A stretch of DNA of 64,000 bases from an uncultured Phascolarctobacterium sp. (GCA_900551745.1 URXA01000003.1:74905-138904); one strand, 5' to 3'; positions 43,403 to 53,252 are shown, counted from the stretch's first letter. The notes: generated from the sequence alone by a model not told the origin. Made by a program: numbers and translations.

Positions 43403-46400
43403 TTAAGCTTTGCCAGCCAAACGTTTATAGTTATTCAAGCGTTCTTTAGCATCCTGTTCAGTTTTGGTGAACAGTGCTTCAGCTGTTTCAGGATACTGTT
43501 TGAGCAGGGAAGAATAGCGAACTTCACCCAAAAGGAATTCTCTGAAATCAGCAGTAGGTTCTTTAGAATCCAATACGAAAGGATTCTCCCCTTTTTCTTT
43601 CAAAGCAGGATTATAACGGTAGGTTGCCCAATAACCGCAGTCTACAGCATGTTTAGCTTCCAGCTGGCTGCAGCCCATACCTGCTTTCAAGCCGTGGTTG
43701 ATACACGGAGCATAAGCAATGATCAGGGACGGTCCGTCATAAGCTTCCGCTTCTGCAATCGCCTTTAGAGTCTGATTTTTATCGGCACCCATAGAAATCT
43801 GAGCCACATAAACATAACCATAGCTCATTGCCATCATGCCCAGATCTTTTTTCTTGGTCTTTTTGCCGCTGGCAGCAAATTTAGCAATGGCTGCAGCCGG
43901 TGTAGATTTGGAAGATTGACCGCCGGTGTTTGAATAAACCTCAGTATCAAAAACCATAACGTTAACGTTTTCACCGGATGCCAGAACATGATCGAGGCCG
44001 CCGTAACCAATATCATAGGCCCAGCCGTCGCCGCCAAAGATCCAATGACTGCGTTTGACAAAGAATTGTTTTTCTTTATACAGAGCCGCGCATTTATCGC
44101 ATTGGCCCCGATATTTTTCCAAAACTGCCGTCAAGGCTTCCGCACGTTCACGAGTGCCTTCGCTGACGTCCATATTATCGAGCCAATCCTGCAATGCTGC
44201 TTTCAGGTCAGCTGGGATCTCGGCAGCCAAAGCTGCTTTTACCATTTCAGCGACACGTTCGCGGGATTGTTTTACACCCAGATACATACCCAAACCATAT
44301 TCAGCATTATCCTCGAAAAGGGAATTTGCCCAGCTGGGGCCATGGCCTTTGCTGTTAGTAGTATACGGCATGGAAGGAGCGCTGGCCCCCCAGATGGAGG
44401 AACAGCCTGTAGCGTTGGCGATCATCATGCGGTCGCCCACAAGCTGCGTAACCAGTTTGGCATACGGAGTCTCGCCGCAGCCGGCACAGGCGCCGGAGAA
44501 CTCAAGCAAGGGCTGTTCAAACTGAACACCTTTGACAGTATTTTTGTTCATCGGATTAGGTTTGGCCGTAACCTGATGGGCAGTATAATCCCAATGAGCA
44601 GTTTTGGCCAATTGGCTTTCCAGAGGTTTCATAACCAGAGCTTTTTCTTTAGCCGGGCAAACCTGCGCGCAGTTGCCGCAGCCGGTGCAATCCAGCGGTG
44701 AAATAGCCATATGGAATTTAAGTTCTTTGGCTCCGATAGCATCTTTGTATTCCAATCCCTGCGGAGCGTTGGCAGCTTCTGCTTCTGTCATCAGAACAGG
44801 ACGAATGACTGCATGCGGGCAAACAAAGGAACATTGGTTGCACTGGATGCATTTATCCATTTGCCATTCCGGTACATTGATCGCGATACCGCGTTTTTCA
44901 TAAGCGGAAGTACCGCTGGGGAAAGTACCGTCAATATTTTTATTGAAGGTGCTGACTGGCAGATTATCGCCTTCCAGACGATTGACCGGAGTCAGGATAT
45001 TATCGATAAATTCGTTGCCGGTAACTGCGATATGAGCATCGCCAACAGCATCAGCCCAGGCTGCCGGTACATCAACTTTGACAATGGCATCGACACCGCG
45101 GTCGATAGCCGCATAGTTCATATCAAGAATAGCCTGGCCTTTCAGTCCGTAGGAATGATCGACAGCTTCTTTCAGATACTTGACAGCGTCAGCCAAAGGA
45201 ATGATATCCGCCAGTTTGAAGAAAGCTGACTGCATGATCATATTGATACGCCCGCCCAAACCGATTTCCTGAGCGATCTTCACCGCGTCGATAGTATAGA
45301 AATTAACAGCATTTTTAGCAATATAGCGTTTGATATTGCCAGGCAGATGCGTTTCCAGCTCTTCCATAGACCAGTTGCAGTTCAAAAGGAAAGTGCCGCC
45401 TTTTTTCAGACCTGCGGTAACATCATATTTGTCTACATAAGACTGATTATGTACGGCTACAAAGTCTGCAAAAGTGATCAGATACGGAGCGCGGATCGGT
45501 TCATGTCCGAAGCGCAGATGTGAGACAGTGATACCACCGGATTTTTTAGAATCGTAGGAGAAGTAACCCTGCGCATACATATCCGTATGATCGCCAATGA
45601 TCTTGATCGCGCTTTTGTTAGCGCCGACAGTGCCGTCACTGCCCAGACCCCAGAATTTGCAGCTTTTGGTAGAGGCAGGAGTAGTATCCAGCGAGGTAGT
45701 TACCGCCAAAGAGGTATTGGTAACATCGTCAACGATACCTACAGTGAAATTGTTTTTCGGTTCTGCGGCAGTAAGATTTTCAAAAACCGCCAGCACTTCA
45801 GACGGAGTCAGCTCTTTGCTGCCCAGGCCATAACGGCCGCCGATGATGAGCGGGGAAATTTCTGCTTCGTAGAAAGCGCCGCGCACATCCATGTATAAAG
45901 GTTCGCCAAAGGAACCGGGTTCTTTGGTACGGTCCATAACAGCAATACGTTTAACTGTTTTAGGCACAGCGCCCATAAAGTGTTTGATCGAGAACGGACG
46001 ATACAGATGCACAGCCAAAAGGCCTACTTTCCTGCCTTCAGCGTTAAGTTTTTCAACAACGGTCTGGATCGTTTCGCAGGCGCTGCCCATCGCGATGATG
46101 ATTTCTTCCGCATCAGGAGCACCATAATAGTTGAACAGACCATATTTACGTCCGGTCAGCTTGTTGATCTCATTCATATATTCTTCAACGATACCGGGCA
46201 AAGCTTCATAATAGGAGTTTACAGCTTCACGGGTCTGGAAATAGATATCAGGATTTTGAGCAGTACCACGAACAACCGGATTATCGGGATTAAGACCGCG
46301 ATTACGGAAAGCTGTTACCGCATCGTAATCGATCAGTTTAGCCAGATCGTCATAATCCAGAGTTTCTATTTTCTGAATTTCATGGGAAGTACGGAAACCG

Positions 46401-46912
46401 TCGAAGAAGTTGATAAAAGGAACGCGGCCTTTGATAGCAGATAAATGAGCCACTGCCGACAGATCCATAACTTCCTGGACTCCGCTTTCAGCAAGCAGCG
46501 CAAAGCCGGTCTGGCGGGTAGCCATAACGTCCTGGTGGTCACCGAAAATAGACAGTGAGCTGGCAGCTAAAGCACGGGCAGAAACATGGAACACGCCCGG
46601 CAGCAGCTCGCCTGCCATTTTGTACATATTAGGAATCATCAGAAGGAGACCTTGCGAAGCAGTGTAGGTTGTTGTTAAAGCACCGGACTGCAAAGAACCG
46701 TGTACGGCACCGGCAGCACCAGCTTCAGATTGCATTTCCAATACTTTTACAGTTTGACCAAAAACATTTTTCTGACCTTGAGCAGCCCATTCGTCTACAA
46801 CTTCGGCCATGGTAGAGGACGGGGTAATAGGATAGATAGCTGCGACATCGGTGAACGCATAAGATATATACGCCGCTGCCGTATTACCGTCCATAGTTTT
46901 CATTTTTGTCAT
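43403..46912 (-). CDS. nifJ: Pyruvate:ferredoxin (flavodoxin) oxidoreductase
   Basis: 1169 residues from the ATG at 46912, which has AAGGGG at the right distance; the frame open to 47038 crosses the leader. One chain carries all domains: pyrimidine-binding (AAYISYAFTDVAAIYPITPS), the gamma-like domain, a 2x[4Fe-4S] ferredoxin insert (CIQCNQCSFVCPHAV and CTGCGNCAQVCPAKE), and the C-terminal TPP/third-cluster domain (SGACAGCGETPYAKL, GGDGWAYDIGYGGLDHVLAS). It oxidises pyruvate to acetyl-CoA and CO2 with reduced ferredoxin, central to anaerobic fermentation. Monocistronic. The leader has a GGAACCG/CGGTTCC hairpin near 46954-46974. Confidence 0.97.
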   Translation of the reverse strand: MTKMKTMDGNTAAAYISYAFTDVAAIYPITPSSTMAEVVDEWAAQGQKNVFGQTVKVLEMQSEAGAAGAVHGSLQSGALTTTYTASQGLLLMIPNMYKMAGELLPGVFHVSARALAASSLSIFGDHQDVMATRQTGFALLAESGVQEVMDLSAVAHLSAIKGRVPFINFFDGFRTSHEIQKIETLDYDDLAKLIDYDAVTAFRNRGLNPDNPVVRGTAQNPDIYFQTREAVNSYYEALPGIVEEYMNEINKLTGRKYGLFNYYGAPDAEEIIIAMGSACETIQTVVEKLNAEGRKVGLLAVHLYRPFSIKHFMGAVPKTVKRIAVMDRTKEPGSFGEPLYMDVRGAFYEAEISPLIIGGRYGLGSKELTPSEVLAVFENLTAAEPKNNFTVGIVDDVTNTSLAVTTSLDTTPASTKSCKFWGLGSDGTVGANKSAIKIIGDHTDMYAQGYFSYDSKKSGGITVSHLRFGHEPIRAPYLITFADFVAVHNQSYVDKYDVTAGLKKGGTFLLNCNWSMEELETHLPGNIKRYIAKNAVNFYTIDAVKIAQEIGLGGRINMIMQSAFFKLADIIPLADAVKYLKEAVDHSYGLKGQAILDMNYAAIDRGVDAIVKVDVPAAWADAVGDAHIAVTGNEFIDNILTPVNRLEGDNLPVSTFNKNIDGTFPSGTSAYEKRGIAINVPEWQMDKCIQCNQCSFVCPHAVIRPVLMTEAEAANAPQGLEYKDAIGAKELKFHMAISPLDCTGCGNCAQVCPAKEKALVMKPLESQLAKTAHWDYTAHQVTAKPNPMNKNTVKGVQFEQPLLEFSGACAGCGETPYAKLVTQLVGDRMMIANATGCSSIWGASAPSMPYTTNSKGHGPSWANSLFEDNAEYGLGMYLGVKQSRERVAEMVKAALAAEIPADLKAALQDWLDNMDVSEGTRERAEALTAVLEKYRGQCDKCAALYKEKQFFVKRSHWIFGGDGWAYDIGYGGLDHVLASGENVNVMVFDTEVYSNTGGQSSKSTPAAAIAKFAASGKKTKKKDLGMMAMSYGYVYVAQISMGADKNQTLKAIAEAEAYDGPSLIIAYAPCINHGLKAGMGCSQLEAKHAVDCGYWATYRYNPALKEKGENPFVLDSKEPTADFREFLLGEVRYSSLLKQYPETAEALFTKTEQDAKERLNNYKRLAGKA

Positions 46913-47164
46913 TTGATCCCCTTCTTTCTTTTTAATTAGAGTACAAGATATGGGAACCGGCCTTATCGGTTCCAGTGATACGCAAAACAAATGTGCGGCA
47001 AGACATAGTTCACCCTTGCTCACACAATTAGTATACACTATTTAATCACTTTTGTAAATTTCCTTCGCATGTATACATGTGAATATTATGCAAGTATTTT
47101 GTAAATTTTTAAAACTACTCAATTTATTGACAAATGCTATAATAATGCTACGGAGGTGTTGAAT

Positions 47165-47671
47165 TTGCAGACGATTGTTAACTACATCGCAAACGCTCTT
47201 CAAGCCCGCATTCCAAGAATTAAAATAGATACAGCCAACGACGCTGCTACAGCTCACTTGACTATACCAAACAAACACGGCGGAAAACCTATCAACATCT
47301 TAGCCAAAGCGCATGCAGGCATCGTGGTCGTTTTTAATAAAACTCCACGACTTTTTGACCAGGATGCCAAAGGTATTGACAAGCTTGCCTTTGATATCAG
47401 CGAATATCTTAAAGGACGCAGTGTTTATCTTGATCTGCTGAAAAGTGACGGCAGTGACAGCGGCAAAGACTGTATCGCTAATTCTATCGAAGTACAGGCG
47501 GAAAACTTTACTATTCTGACAAATCTGATTACCCGAAAAGGGCTTTTAAACAGTACAGAATTGGAAAAAGCTTTACAGGAAGGCGACATTGTACGGGTCA
47601 ATTATTGGGACCCGCGTAAAAATTACGGTTATAAGCTTGTTGGTGATCATTTCGCCAAAATTGCTTTATAA
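47165..47671 (+). CDS. Protein of unknown function, divergent from nifJ
   Basis: 168 residues starting at a TTG (47165), which lies 8 bases after GGAGG; the earlier GTG at 47156 overlaps the ribosome site. The protein is soluble and mixed alpha/beta, with NKHGGKPINILAKAHAGIVV and a late EGDIVRVNYWDPRKNYGYKL block. I do not recognise the family. A TATAAT box lies at 47139-47144. A strong terminator follows, so it is a single-gene unit. Confidence 0.8.
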   Translation: MQTIVNYIANALQARIPRIKIDTANDAATAHLTIPNKHGGKPINILAKAHAGIVVVFNKTPRLFDQDAKGIDKLAFDISEYLKGRSVYLDLLKSDGSDSGKDCIANSIEVQAENFTILTNLITRKGLLNSTELEKALQEGDIVRVNYWDPRKNYGYKLVGDHFAKIAL

Positions 47672-47675
47672 TCCA

Positions 47676-47711
47676 ATAAAAGAAGAGCTGCTTAAGCAGC
47701 TCTTCTTTTAT
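47676..47711. terminator. Bidirectional terminator between the unknown gene and proV
   Basis: A perfect 18-bp palindromic stem (47676-47693 with 47694-47711), A-run on one side and T-run on the other, between converging genes. Confidence 0.88.
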
Positions 47712-47730
47712 TTTTGATATCTGCTGCTTT

Positions 47731-48936
47731 TCAGGCAACAAAGGAAGACAATACAGACGCTTTGGTAATGATACCGCGGAATACCTTTTCTTCATCTACC
47801 ACTGCCAGCGGGAAAGTAGCGTTAGCAGCCAAAGGCACTATATCCGCAACGGGAGCGTCCAGATCGTTGACCTGAGGCACATCGCGTATGATCGCTTCGC
47901 CGAAAGTCTTTTTACCGTCACGGACCGCTAAAGCTCCGTCCAGAGTAACGATACCAATGAAGTTCATATGGTCTCCGACTACATAAGCGCTGGAGACGCC
48001 GTTGGCACGCATACTGGTAAGCGCCGTATTGGCACCGTCGCTGTCTTTAACGATACAGCTGGGCGTAGACATGATATTACGCACGCAAAAGACCTTACTG
48101 GTATTGACATTATGAATAAATTTCTTAACATAATCGTCAGCCGGGTTTGCCAGCATCTGCTCCGGCGTGTCGATCTGCACCATTCGTCCGTCGCGCAGGA
48201 TCCCAACTCTGTTGCCCAGCTTAAAAGCTTCGTTGATATCATGGGTGATGAAAACAATAGTTTTGCCCATGCGTTCCTGGATCCGCAGCAGCTCAAACTG
48301 CAGATCGTTTTTGACCAGGGGATCAAGCGCCGAAAAAGCTTCATCCATCAGCAGTATATCAGGGTCATTAGCCAGCGCCCTGGCTATACCGACACGCTGC
48401 TTCATACCGCCGGACAAGCTGCTGAGCTTTTCGTGCTCATAACCCGTCAGGCCGACCATATTGATCATTTCCAGCGCCTTATTTTCACGTTCTTCTTTGC
48501 CGACACCGCGTACTTCCAAACCATAGGCCACGTTGCCCAGTACATCGCGGTGGCTTAAAAGCCCGCCGTTTTGAAAGACCATGGAAACCTTCGTGCGACG
48601 CAGCTCCTGCAGCTGTTTTTCATTATATTTGGTAATGTCCTCGCCATCGATCAGAATTTCGCCCTTGGTCGGCTTATGCAGCATATTAAGGCAGCGTACG
48701 ATAGTCGATTTACCACTGCCCGATAAACCTATCAGTACAAAAAGCTCACCTCTTTTGACGCTGAAGGAAACATCGCTGATCGCAGCCATGATACCTGTCG
48801 TTTCCATAACGTCCATCCGGCTGGCTCCAAGCTCCAACAGCTTGAAGGCAGCTTTTCTTTCATCCAGGAAGTCATAGGGGCCAAACAATTTATATAAGTT
48901 TTTGACTTCTAAAACCGTATCTTTTTCCTGCATCAT
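47731..48936 (-). CDS. proV: Glycine betaine/proline ABC transporter ATP-binding protein
   Basis: 401 residues. Walker A is GLSGSGKST, the signature LSSLSGGMKQRVGIARAL, and Walker B DILLMDEAFSALDPL. Residues ~1-60 include the ProV/OpuAA-specific N-terminal stretch, and a C-terminal pair of CBS-like domains (residues ~275-400: NIMSTPSCIVKDSDG, then DHMNFIGIVTLDGAL) may sense ionic strength. It energises uptake of compatible solutes. The ATG at 48936 overlaps the proW stop (ATGA); a second ATG at 48933 has the better spacing to GGAGG. Confidence 0.93.
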   Translation of the reverse strand: MMQEKDTVLEVKNLYKLFGPYDFLDERKAAFKLLELGASRMDVMETTGIMAAISDVSFSVKRGELFVLIGLSGSGKSTIVRCLNMLHKPTKGEILIDGEDITKYNEKQLQELRRTKVSMVFQNGGLLSHRDVLGNVAYGLEVRGVGKEERENKALEMINMVGLTGYEHEKLSSLSGGMKQRVGIARALANDPDILLMDEAFSALDPLVKNDLQFELLRIQERMGKTIVFITHDINEAFKLGNRVGILRDGRMVQIDTPEQMLANPADDYVKKFIHNVNTSKVFCVRNIMSTPSCIVKDSDGANTALTSMRANGVSSAYVVGDHMNFIGIVTLDGALAVRDGKKTFGEAIIRDVPQVNDLDAPVADIVPLAANATFPLAVVDEEKVFRGIITKASVLSSFVA

Positions 48937-49790
48937 TTACCCTCCTTCTGCACCAGGCTCTGTGTCAGACGATCAATAATGATCGCAATAATAACAATGG
49001 CGAAACCGGCGATAATGCCGCGTCCGGATTCCATCCGGTTAATAGCGATCAAAACTTCCATACCAAGTCCGTTCGCACCGATCATGGCGCAGGTAACTAC
49101 CATTGCCACCGCCATCATCATCGTCTGATTGATACCGGTCATGATCGTCGGCAGCGCCTGAGGTATCTGCACCTTAAACAAAGTCTGCCAGCTGGAGGAA
49201 CCAAACGAACGGGAGGCTTCAACAACCTCCTGATCGACCTGACGGATACCGTGGCTGGTCAGCCTGATAACAGGTACCACAGCATAAACTACTGTTGCCA
49301 GAACCGCCGGCACCTTTCCCGGCCCCAGCAGCATAACTGCCGGTATCATATAAACGAAGGTCGGCATCGTCTGCATAGCGTCCAGAATCGGCCGCACGAT
49401 CGTATCCGCGCCGCGTACCGCTGCCAGGGCGATCCCGATCGGCAAACCGATCAGCAGCGAAAAAATCACTGCCGTGATCACGATAGCTAAGGTTTCATTC
49501 ATCATATGCCAGTACCCGCAGGCACCGATCATAAACAGTAAGCCACCGTAAATGACACCGTTTCTGTAACTGTTCATCAGTTTTTTTGTGGCAAAAACTA
49601 CCAGCAGAATCATCAGCCACCATGGAATCATATCCAGTGCGCCGTTGATGCCGTTAATAAAAATACTGAGCATCTTTTTGGCGGCGACAAAAACCTCACC
49701 GTAATTGATATTGATATAACGTACAAATTCATCTATCGGTTCTGCTATATTCAGATTGATATTAGGAAAATTCAATAACCAACTTGTCAT
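48933..49790 (-). CDS. proW: Glycine betaine/proline ABC transporter permease
   Basis: 285 residues with about six membrane segments. The N-terminal periplasmic/amphipathic part is followed by the BPD permease domain, with AMQTMPTFVYMIPAVMLLGP and the coupling helix EVVEASRSFGSSSWQTLFKV (EAA motif). It forms the channel with ProV. It starts 13 bases after proX. The protein matches OpuAB/ProW length for separate-subunit systems. Confidence 0.93.
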   Translation of the reverse strand: MTSWLLNFPNINLNIAEPIDEFVRYININYGEVFVAAKKMLSIFINGINGALDMIPWWLMILLVVFATKKLMNSYRNGVIYGGLLFMIGACGYWHMMNETLAIVITAVIFSLLIGLPIGIALAAVRGADTIVRPILDAMQTMPTFVYMIPAVMLLGPGKVPAVLATVVYAVVPVIRLTSHGIRQVDQEVVEASRSFGSSSWQTLFKVQIPQALPTIMTGINQTMMMAVAMVVTCAMIGANGLGMEVLIAINRMESGRGIIAGFAIVIIAIIIDRLTQSLVQKEGK

Positions 49791-49802
49791 ATGCCCGCCC
49801 CC

Positions 49803-50792
49803 TTACTGTTCTTTTAACGCAGCCCGCATGGTCTGGGCCTTATCGGGCGGCAGCCATTGCGTAAGCAGATTGTCATGTTTTTGTAAAAACCAACGGGCCG
49901 CCTGGTCATAAGTCGCCTTATTATCGGCGATATAAGCGAGAGCTTCCGCTGTTAAAGCGCTGGAAGTATGATACTTTTTCAGGAACTCTGTGAACTCAGG
50001 CTGACGGGCTGGAAAACGGCTGTTAGCCGATACCATGACAACTACGGAAGGCGCAGCTGTTTCACCTGCTTCAAACCCGGCCTGATTATACGGCGCGTCT
50101 TCTAAAAGCACCAGATCCAGCTTGCCGCTGATCCAAGTCGGTTCCCAATTATAACCAACGATCGGCAGGCCTTTTTCGTAAGCCGTTACAAAGGCTGTGC
50201 TCAAAGTCGCCTCACTGCCGGGGCGGAAATACACATAATTTTTATCCAGCCCGTAATGCTTATACTTTTTAAACATTACTTCATCGACTGCCCAGCCTGG
50301 AATAGCTCCGTAAATACGCCCTTTAGAAGGATTTTCTTCATCCACAAAGAGTTTGCTGTAGCGGGCCAGATCAGAAACCTTGTGCAGATCAGGCGCCATC
50401 GGCGCAATACCACGCTGAGGATCACCTTCGATCACATAACGCGGTACATACAGGCCCTGTTTATTATCATCGAAGTTGATTCCCAGATCGACTATTCCAC
50501 CAGCGGCCTTATCAGCCTGGTAGGTAGCAACGTTATCCGTCCACAGCTCCATATTGACGTCCACATCACCGCGCACCAGCGCCGCTTCCATAATCGGCGT
50601 CGAACCGTTCATCGTTTCCACTTTTAAACCATAAGCCTTTTCTGCAATCAAACCGGCTACCGCGTTATGAAATTTTACGCTGTCCCAGCCGGCATCAGAA
50701 AAAACTACCGTTTTTTCATTATTGCTGCCGCAGCCTGCCAGCAGGCCTACAAACAAAACCATACCCAACAGCTGCAGTATTTTTTTCTTCAT
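49803..50792 (-). CDS. proX: Glycine betaine/proline ABC transporter substrate-binding lipoprotein
   Basis: 329 residues from the ATG at 50792 (GGGGGAG upstream). The signal peptide ends in the lipobox LLAGC (Cys21), so the protein is a lipoprotein. The OpuAC/ProX domain starts VVFSDAGWDSVKFHNAVAGL and contains several Trp/Tyr residues (NMELWTDN, YNWEPTWISGK) that could form the cation-pi box for quaternary amines. First gene of the proXWV operon, transcribed from the promoter at 50858-50886 and probably under the divergent regulator. Confidence 0.93.
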   Translation of the reverse strand: MKKKILQLLGMVLFVGLLAGCGSNNEKTVVFSDAGWDSVKFHNAVAGLIAEKAYGLKVETMNGSTPIMEAALVRGDVDVNMELWTDNVATYQADKAAGGIVDLGINFDDNKQGLYVPRYVIEGDPQRGIAPMAPDLHKVSDLARYSKLFVDEENPSKGRIYGAIPGWAVDEVMFKKYKHYGLDKNYVYFRPGSEATLSTAFVTAYEKGLPIVGYNWEPTWISGKLDLVLLEDAPYNQAGFEAGETAAPSVVVMVSANSRFPARQPEFTEFLKKYHTSSALTAEALAYIADNKATYDQAARWFLQKHDNLLTQWLPPDKAQTMRAALKEQ

Positions 50793-50857
50793 CAAAACTC
50801 CCCCCTTTTCAATCCGACAACTTTATGTTATCATTGAGTTGCTTCTATCTGTTTTTT

Positions 50858-50886
50858 AGTTTAACTTACTTACAAAAGCTTGTCAA
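50858..50886 (-). promoter_or_regulatory. Promoter of proXWV
   Basis: On the minus strand TTGACA (50881-50886) and TAAACT (50858-50863) are 17 bases apart. AGTAA is repeated in and around it, which could be part of an operator for the divergent regulator. Confidence 0.7.
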
Positions 50887-51070
50887 TTTACTTTAATTAC
50901 TTTTTTATACTGCAAAAATCTGCAACTTTCAGTTAATGATTTACTTCATAAAATCTCTGCAGCAGGCTGGTACGCCGCTTGTTAAGTCTGCTGCCGTGCC
51001 TTGTCAGCAGACAAATATAAATTTTAAACCTGCTGATTTTTACTAAATTTTTACTGTAAAGGACTATATC

Positions 51071-51700
51071 ATGGCTAATAAACACAAAATAGCAGAACCT
51101 ATCTATCAGAAAATCGCTATCGATATCGCTTCCAAGATAGCTGCCGGCAAGTATACGGTCGGCGAAAAAATTTACGGACGCTCCATGCTTGCAGCTCATT
51201 ATGCCGTTTCCCCCGAAACGATCCGCCGCGCCATGTTCATGCTGCAGGATGTCGGCATCGTTGCTATTGGCTCAGGCAGCGGCAGCACAGTGCTTTCGGC
51301 AGAACGGGCCGCGCAGCTGGTGAGCCGTTTCCGCAATATTTCCACCATTACCGAACTGAAAAAAAATATCGAAACTTTATCGGAACAACAGAAAAAACAA
51401 CAGGACGATATTTTAGATAATGTCCATCAGCTGCTGGAATATATTGAAAAATTCCGTTTGGCATCACCTATCCTGCCTTATGAAGTAAAAATAACTCAAG
51501 ACTGCCGTTTCTTGGGACAAATGATCTCAGAAATAAACTTCTGGCAAAGTACCGGTGTTACCGTCGTCGCTATCCGCAAAGGCGAAGAACTGATCGTTTC
51601 GCCGGGCCCCTACGCGCTTTTCGAAGCCGGAGATGTCTTTATCATGGTCGGACCTGAAGACAGTCACAGCAAAGTGCAGGATTATTTATACAAAGACTGA
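51071..51700 (+). CDS. GntR-type regulator with TrkA_C (RCK_C) domain, BusR-like
   Basis: 209 residues. Residues ~8-75 are a GntR winged helix (PIYQKIAIDIASKIAAGKYT, then SPETIRRAMFMLQDVG), ~95-130 a coiled coil, and ~135-207 a RCK_C/TrkA_C domain (VTVVAIRKGEELIVSPGPYA, LFEAGDVFIMVG). This is the architecture of BusR of Lactococcus and Streptococcus, which binds c-di-AMP through RCK_C and represses the glycine betaine transporter busAB. Here it is encoded divergently from proXWV, so the same circuit is likely. That it binds c-di-AMP is inferred. RBS AAAGG. Confidence 0.85.
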   Translation: MANKHKIAEPIYQKIAIDIASKIAAGKYTVGEKIYGRSMLAAHYAVSPETIRRAMFMLQDVGIVAIGSGSGSTVLSAERAAQLVSRFRNISTITELKKNIETLSEQQKKQQDDILDNVHQLLEYIEKFRLASPILPYEVKITQDCRFLGQMISEINFWQSTGVTVVAIRKGEELIVSPGPYALFEAGDVFIMVGPEDSHSKVQDYLYKD

Positions 51701-51702
51701 TA

Positions 51703-51736
51703 AAAAAGAGGACTTACATATGTAAGTCCTCTTTTT
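51703..51736. terminator. Bidirectional terminator between the BusR-like gene and thiC
   Basis: A perfect 17-bp palindrome (51703-51719 with 51720-51736) flanked by A and T runs. Confidence 0.88.
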
Positions 51737-51743
51737 GCGGCTA

Positions 51744-53045
51744 TTATTGTTTTTTCCTGTGTGCTTCCAAATATTGTCCCACGATCTTGACAGCGCAGTA
51801 ATCGCCGCACATGGAACAAGCTTCATCCTCCGCTTTATTCTTCTTATCGCGGTAGGTCTGCGCCTTTACCGGATCAAGCGCCAGACGAATCTGCTCCGGC
51901 CAGTCAAGATTTTTACGTGCGACAGCCATTTCCCTATCCCAGGCTATAGCCTGTGGCAGCCCTTTGGCAACATCGGCAGCGTGAGCCGCGATCCTCGTTG
52001 CGATCACGCCTTCGCGTACATCGTCAATATCAGGCAGTCCCAAATGTTCGGCCGGCGTTACATAACATAAAAAGTCAGCGCCGCTGATCGCCGCCAGAGT
52101 ACCGCCGATGGCAGAAGTAATATGATCGTACCCCGGCGCTACATCAGTCACCAACGGCCCCAAAACATAAAAAGGCGCGCCATGACATAACCGCTTCTGC
52201 AGCTGCATATTAGCGGCAATCTGATTATACGGAACATGTCCCGGTCCTTCCACCATTACCTGTACACCGCGCTGCCAGGCCCGCTGGGTCAGTTCGCCCA
52301 AATTCAAAAGCTCCTGGATCTGCGCCCTGTCGGTAGCATCTGCCAGACAGCCGGGCCGCAGTCCGTCACCCAGACTGATCGTTACATCATACTCCGCGCA
52401 GATCTCCAATATTTCATCATAATATTCATATAAAGGATTTTCACAATCATTATGCAGCATCCAGCCGGTAATAAAACTGCCGCCGCGACTGACAACGTCC
52501 ATAACGCGCCCTTCGCTGACAAGAGCGTGCAGAACCTGACGGTTGATACCGCAGTGGATCGTCATAAAATCAGCACCGTCGGCAGCCTGCTGACGAATAG
52601 CTTCAAACAGGTCCTCTTTCGTCATTTCAACAACGGCACCGCGTTTTTTTATAGTTTCTACTGTTGCCTGATAAATAGGCACCGTACCAACCATGACGGT
52701 GGAAGCATCAATGATCGCCTTACGCGAAGCATCGATATTATCGCCTGTAGAAAGATCCATCACAGAATCGGCACCGGCATCGATAGCTGCACGCAGCTTA
52801 ACCAGTTCCGGTTCGGGATCAGGATAAGCACTGGAAGTACCGATATTCGCATTGACCTTGACTGCCAGGCCTTGGCCTACTCCGCGCGGCACAAGATTTT
52901 TATGGTTGATATTACAGCAAACAGCTATTGTTCCTGCCGCTACACCAGCCCTGATCACCTCAGGCTCCAACTGCTCCTGCGCCGCTACCTGACGCATCGC
53001 TTCCGTGATTATGCCCTGACGGGCCAACTGCATCTGTGTTGCCAT
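51744..53045 (-). CDS. thiC: Phosphomethylpyrimidine synthase
   Basis: 433 residues. The family blocks NANIGTSSAYPDPEPELVKL, DGLRPGCLADATDRAQ and VEGPGHVPYNQI are present, and the C-terminal CSMCGDYC (CX2CX4C) binds the radical-SAM 4Fe-4S cluster. It rearranges aminoimidazole ribotide to HMP-phosphate in thiamine synthesis. It is controlled by the TPP riboswitch directly upstream and stands alone; other thi genes are not in the window. Thiamine diphosphate is the cofactor of NifJ and KorB encoded nearby. Confidence 0.96.
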   Translation of the reverse strand: MATQMQLARQGIITEAMRQVAAQEQLEPEVIRAGVAAGTIAVCCNINHKNLVPRGVGQGLAVKVNANIGTSSAYPDPEPELVKLRAAIDAGADSVMDLSTGDNIDASRKAIIDASTVMVGTVPIYQATVETIKKRGAVVEMTKEDLFEAIRQQAADGADFMTIHCGINRQVLHALVSEGRVMDVVSRGGSFITGWMLHNDCENPLYEYYDEILEICAEYDVTISLGDGLRPGCLADATDRAQIQELLNLGELTQRAWQRGVQVMVEGPGHVPYNQIAANMQLQKRLCHGAPFYVLGPLVTDVAPGYDHITSAIGGTLAAISGADFLCYVTPAEHLGLPDIDDVREGVIATRIAAHAADVAKGLPQAIAWDREMAVARKNLDWPEQIRLALDPVKAQTYRDKKNKAEDEACSMCGDYCAVKIVGQYLEAHRKKQ

Positions 53046-53067
53046 TATTAAACGCTCCCTTCAAAAT

Positions 53068-53097
53068 AAAAAGCCAATCTCCCGCAGGAAATTGGCT
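53068..53097 (-). terminator. Terminator of the TPP riboswitch
   Basis: AGCCAAT/ATTGGCT stem (53072-53078 with 53091-53097) followed by TTTTTATTTTG on the minus strand, directly after the aptamer. Confidence 0.8.
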
Positions 53098-53102
53098 TTG
53101 GC

Positions 53103-53201
53103 TCGCGCTTACGCCACTTCCCTACGCCGGTATTATCCGGAAATCAGGTTCTAAGGGTCGGCCTTGCGGCCTCTCAGCATATGCGCCCCCAGTGGATCGA
53201 C
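53103..53201 (-). promoter_or_regulatory. TPP riboswitch (THI element)
   Basis: The minus strand shows CTGGGGGCGC, GCTGAGAGG, ACCCTTAGAACCTGAT and GGATAATACCGGCGTAGGGA in the canonical order. It precedes thiC and a terminator, so it represses thiC when thiamine diphosphate is high. Confidence 0.95.
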
Positions 53202-53252
53202 TTATGATATTAAATTAACTTTAGCATCTTTTGCCTGTAATGGCAAGCAAAA

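Noticed and set aside
43988..44701. Long open frames on the plus strand inside nifJ (up to 237 codons)
   Set aside because: They are antisense to a secure 1169-residue gene with all Fe-S and TPP motifs and have no ribosome sites or recognisable domains.
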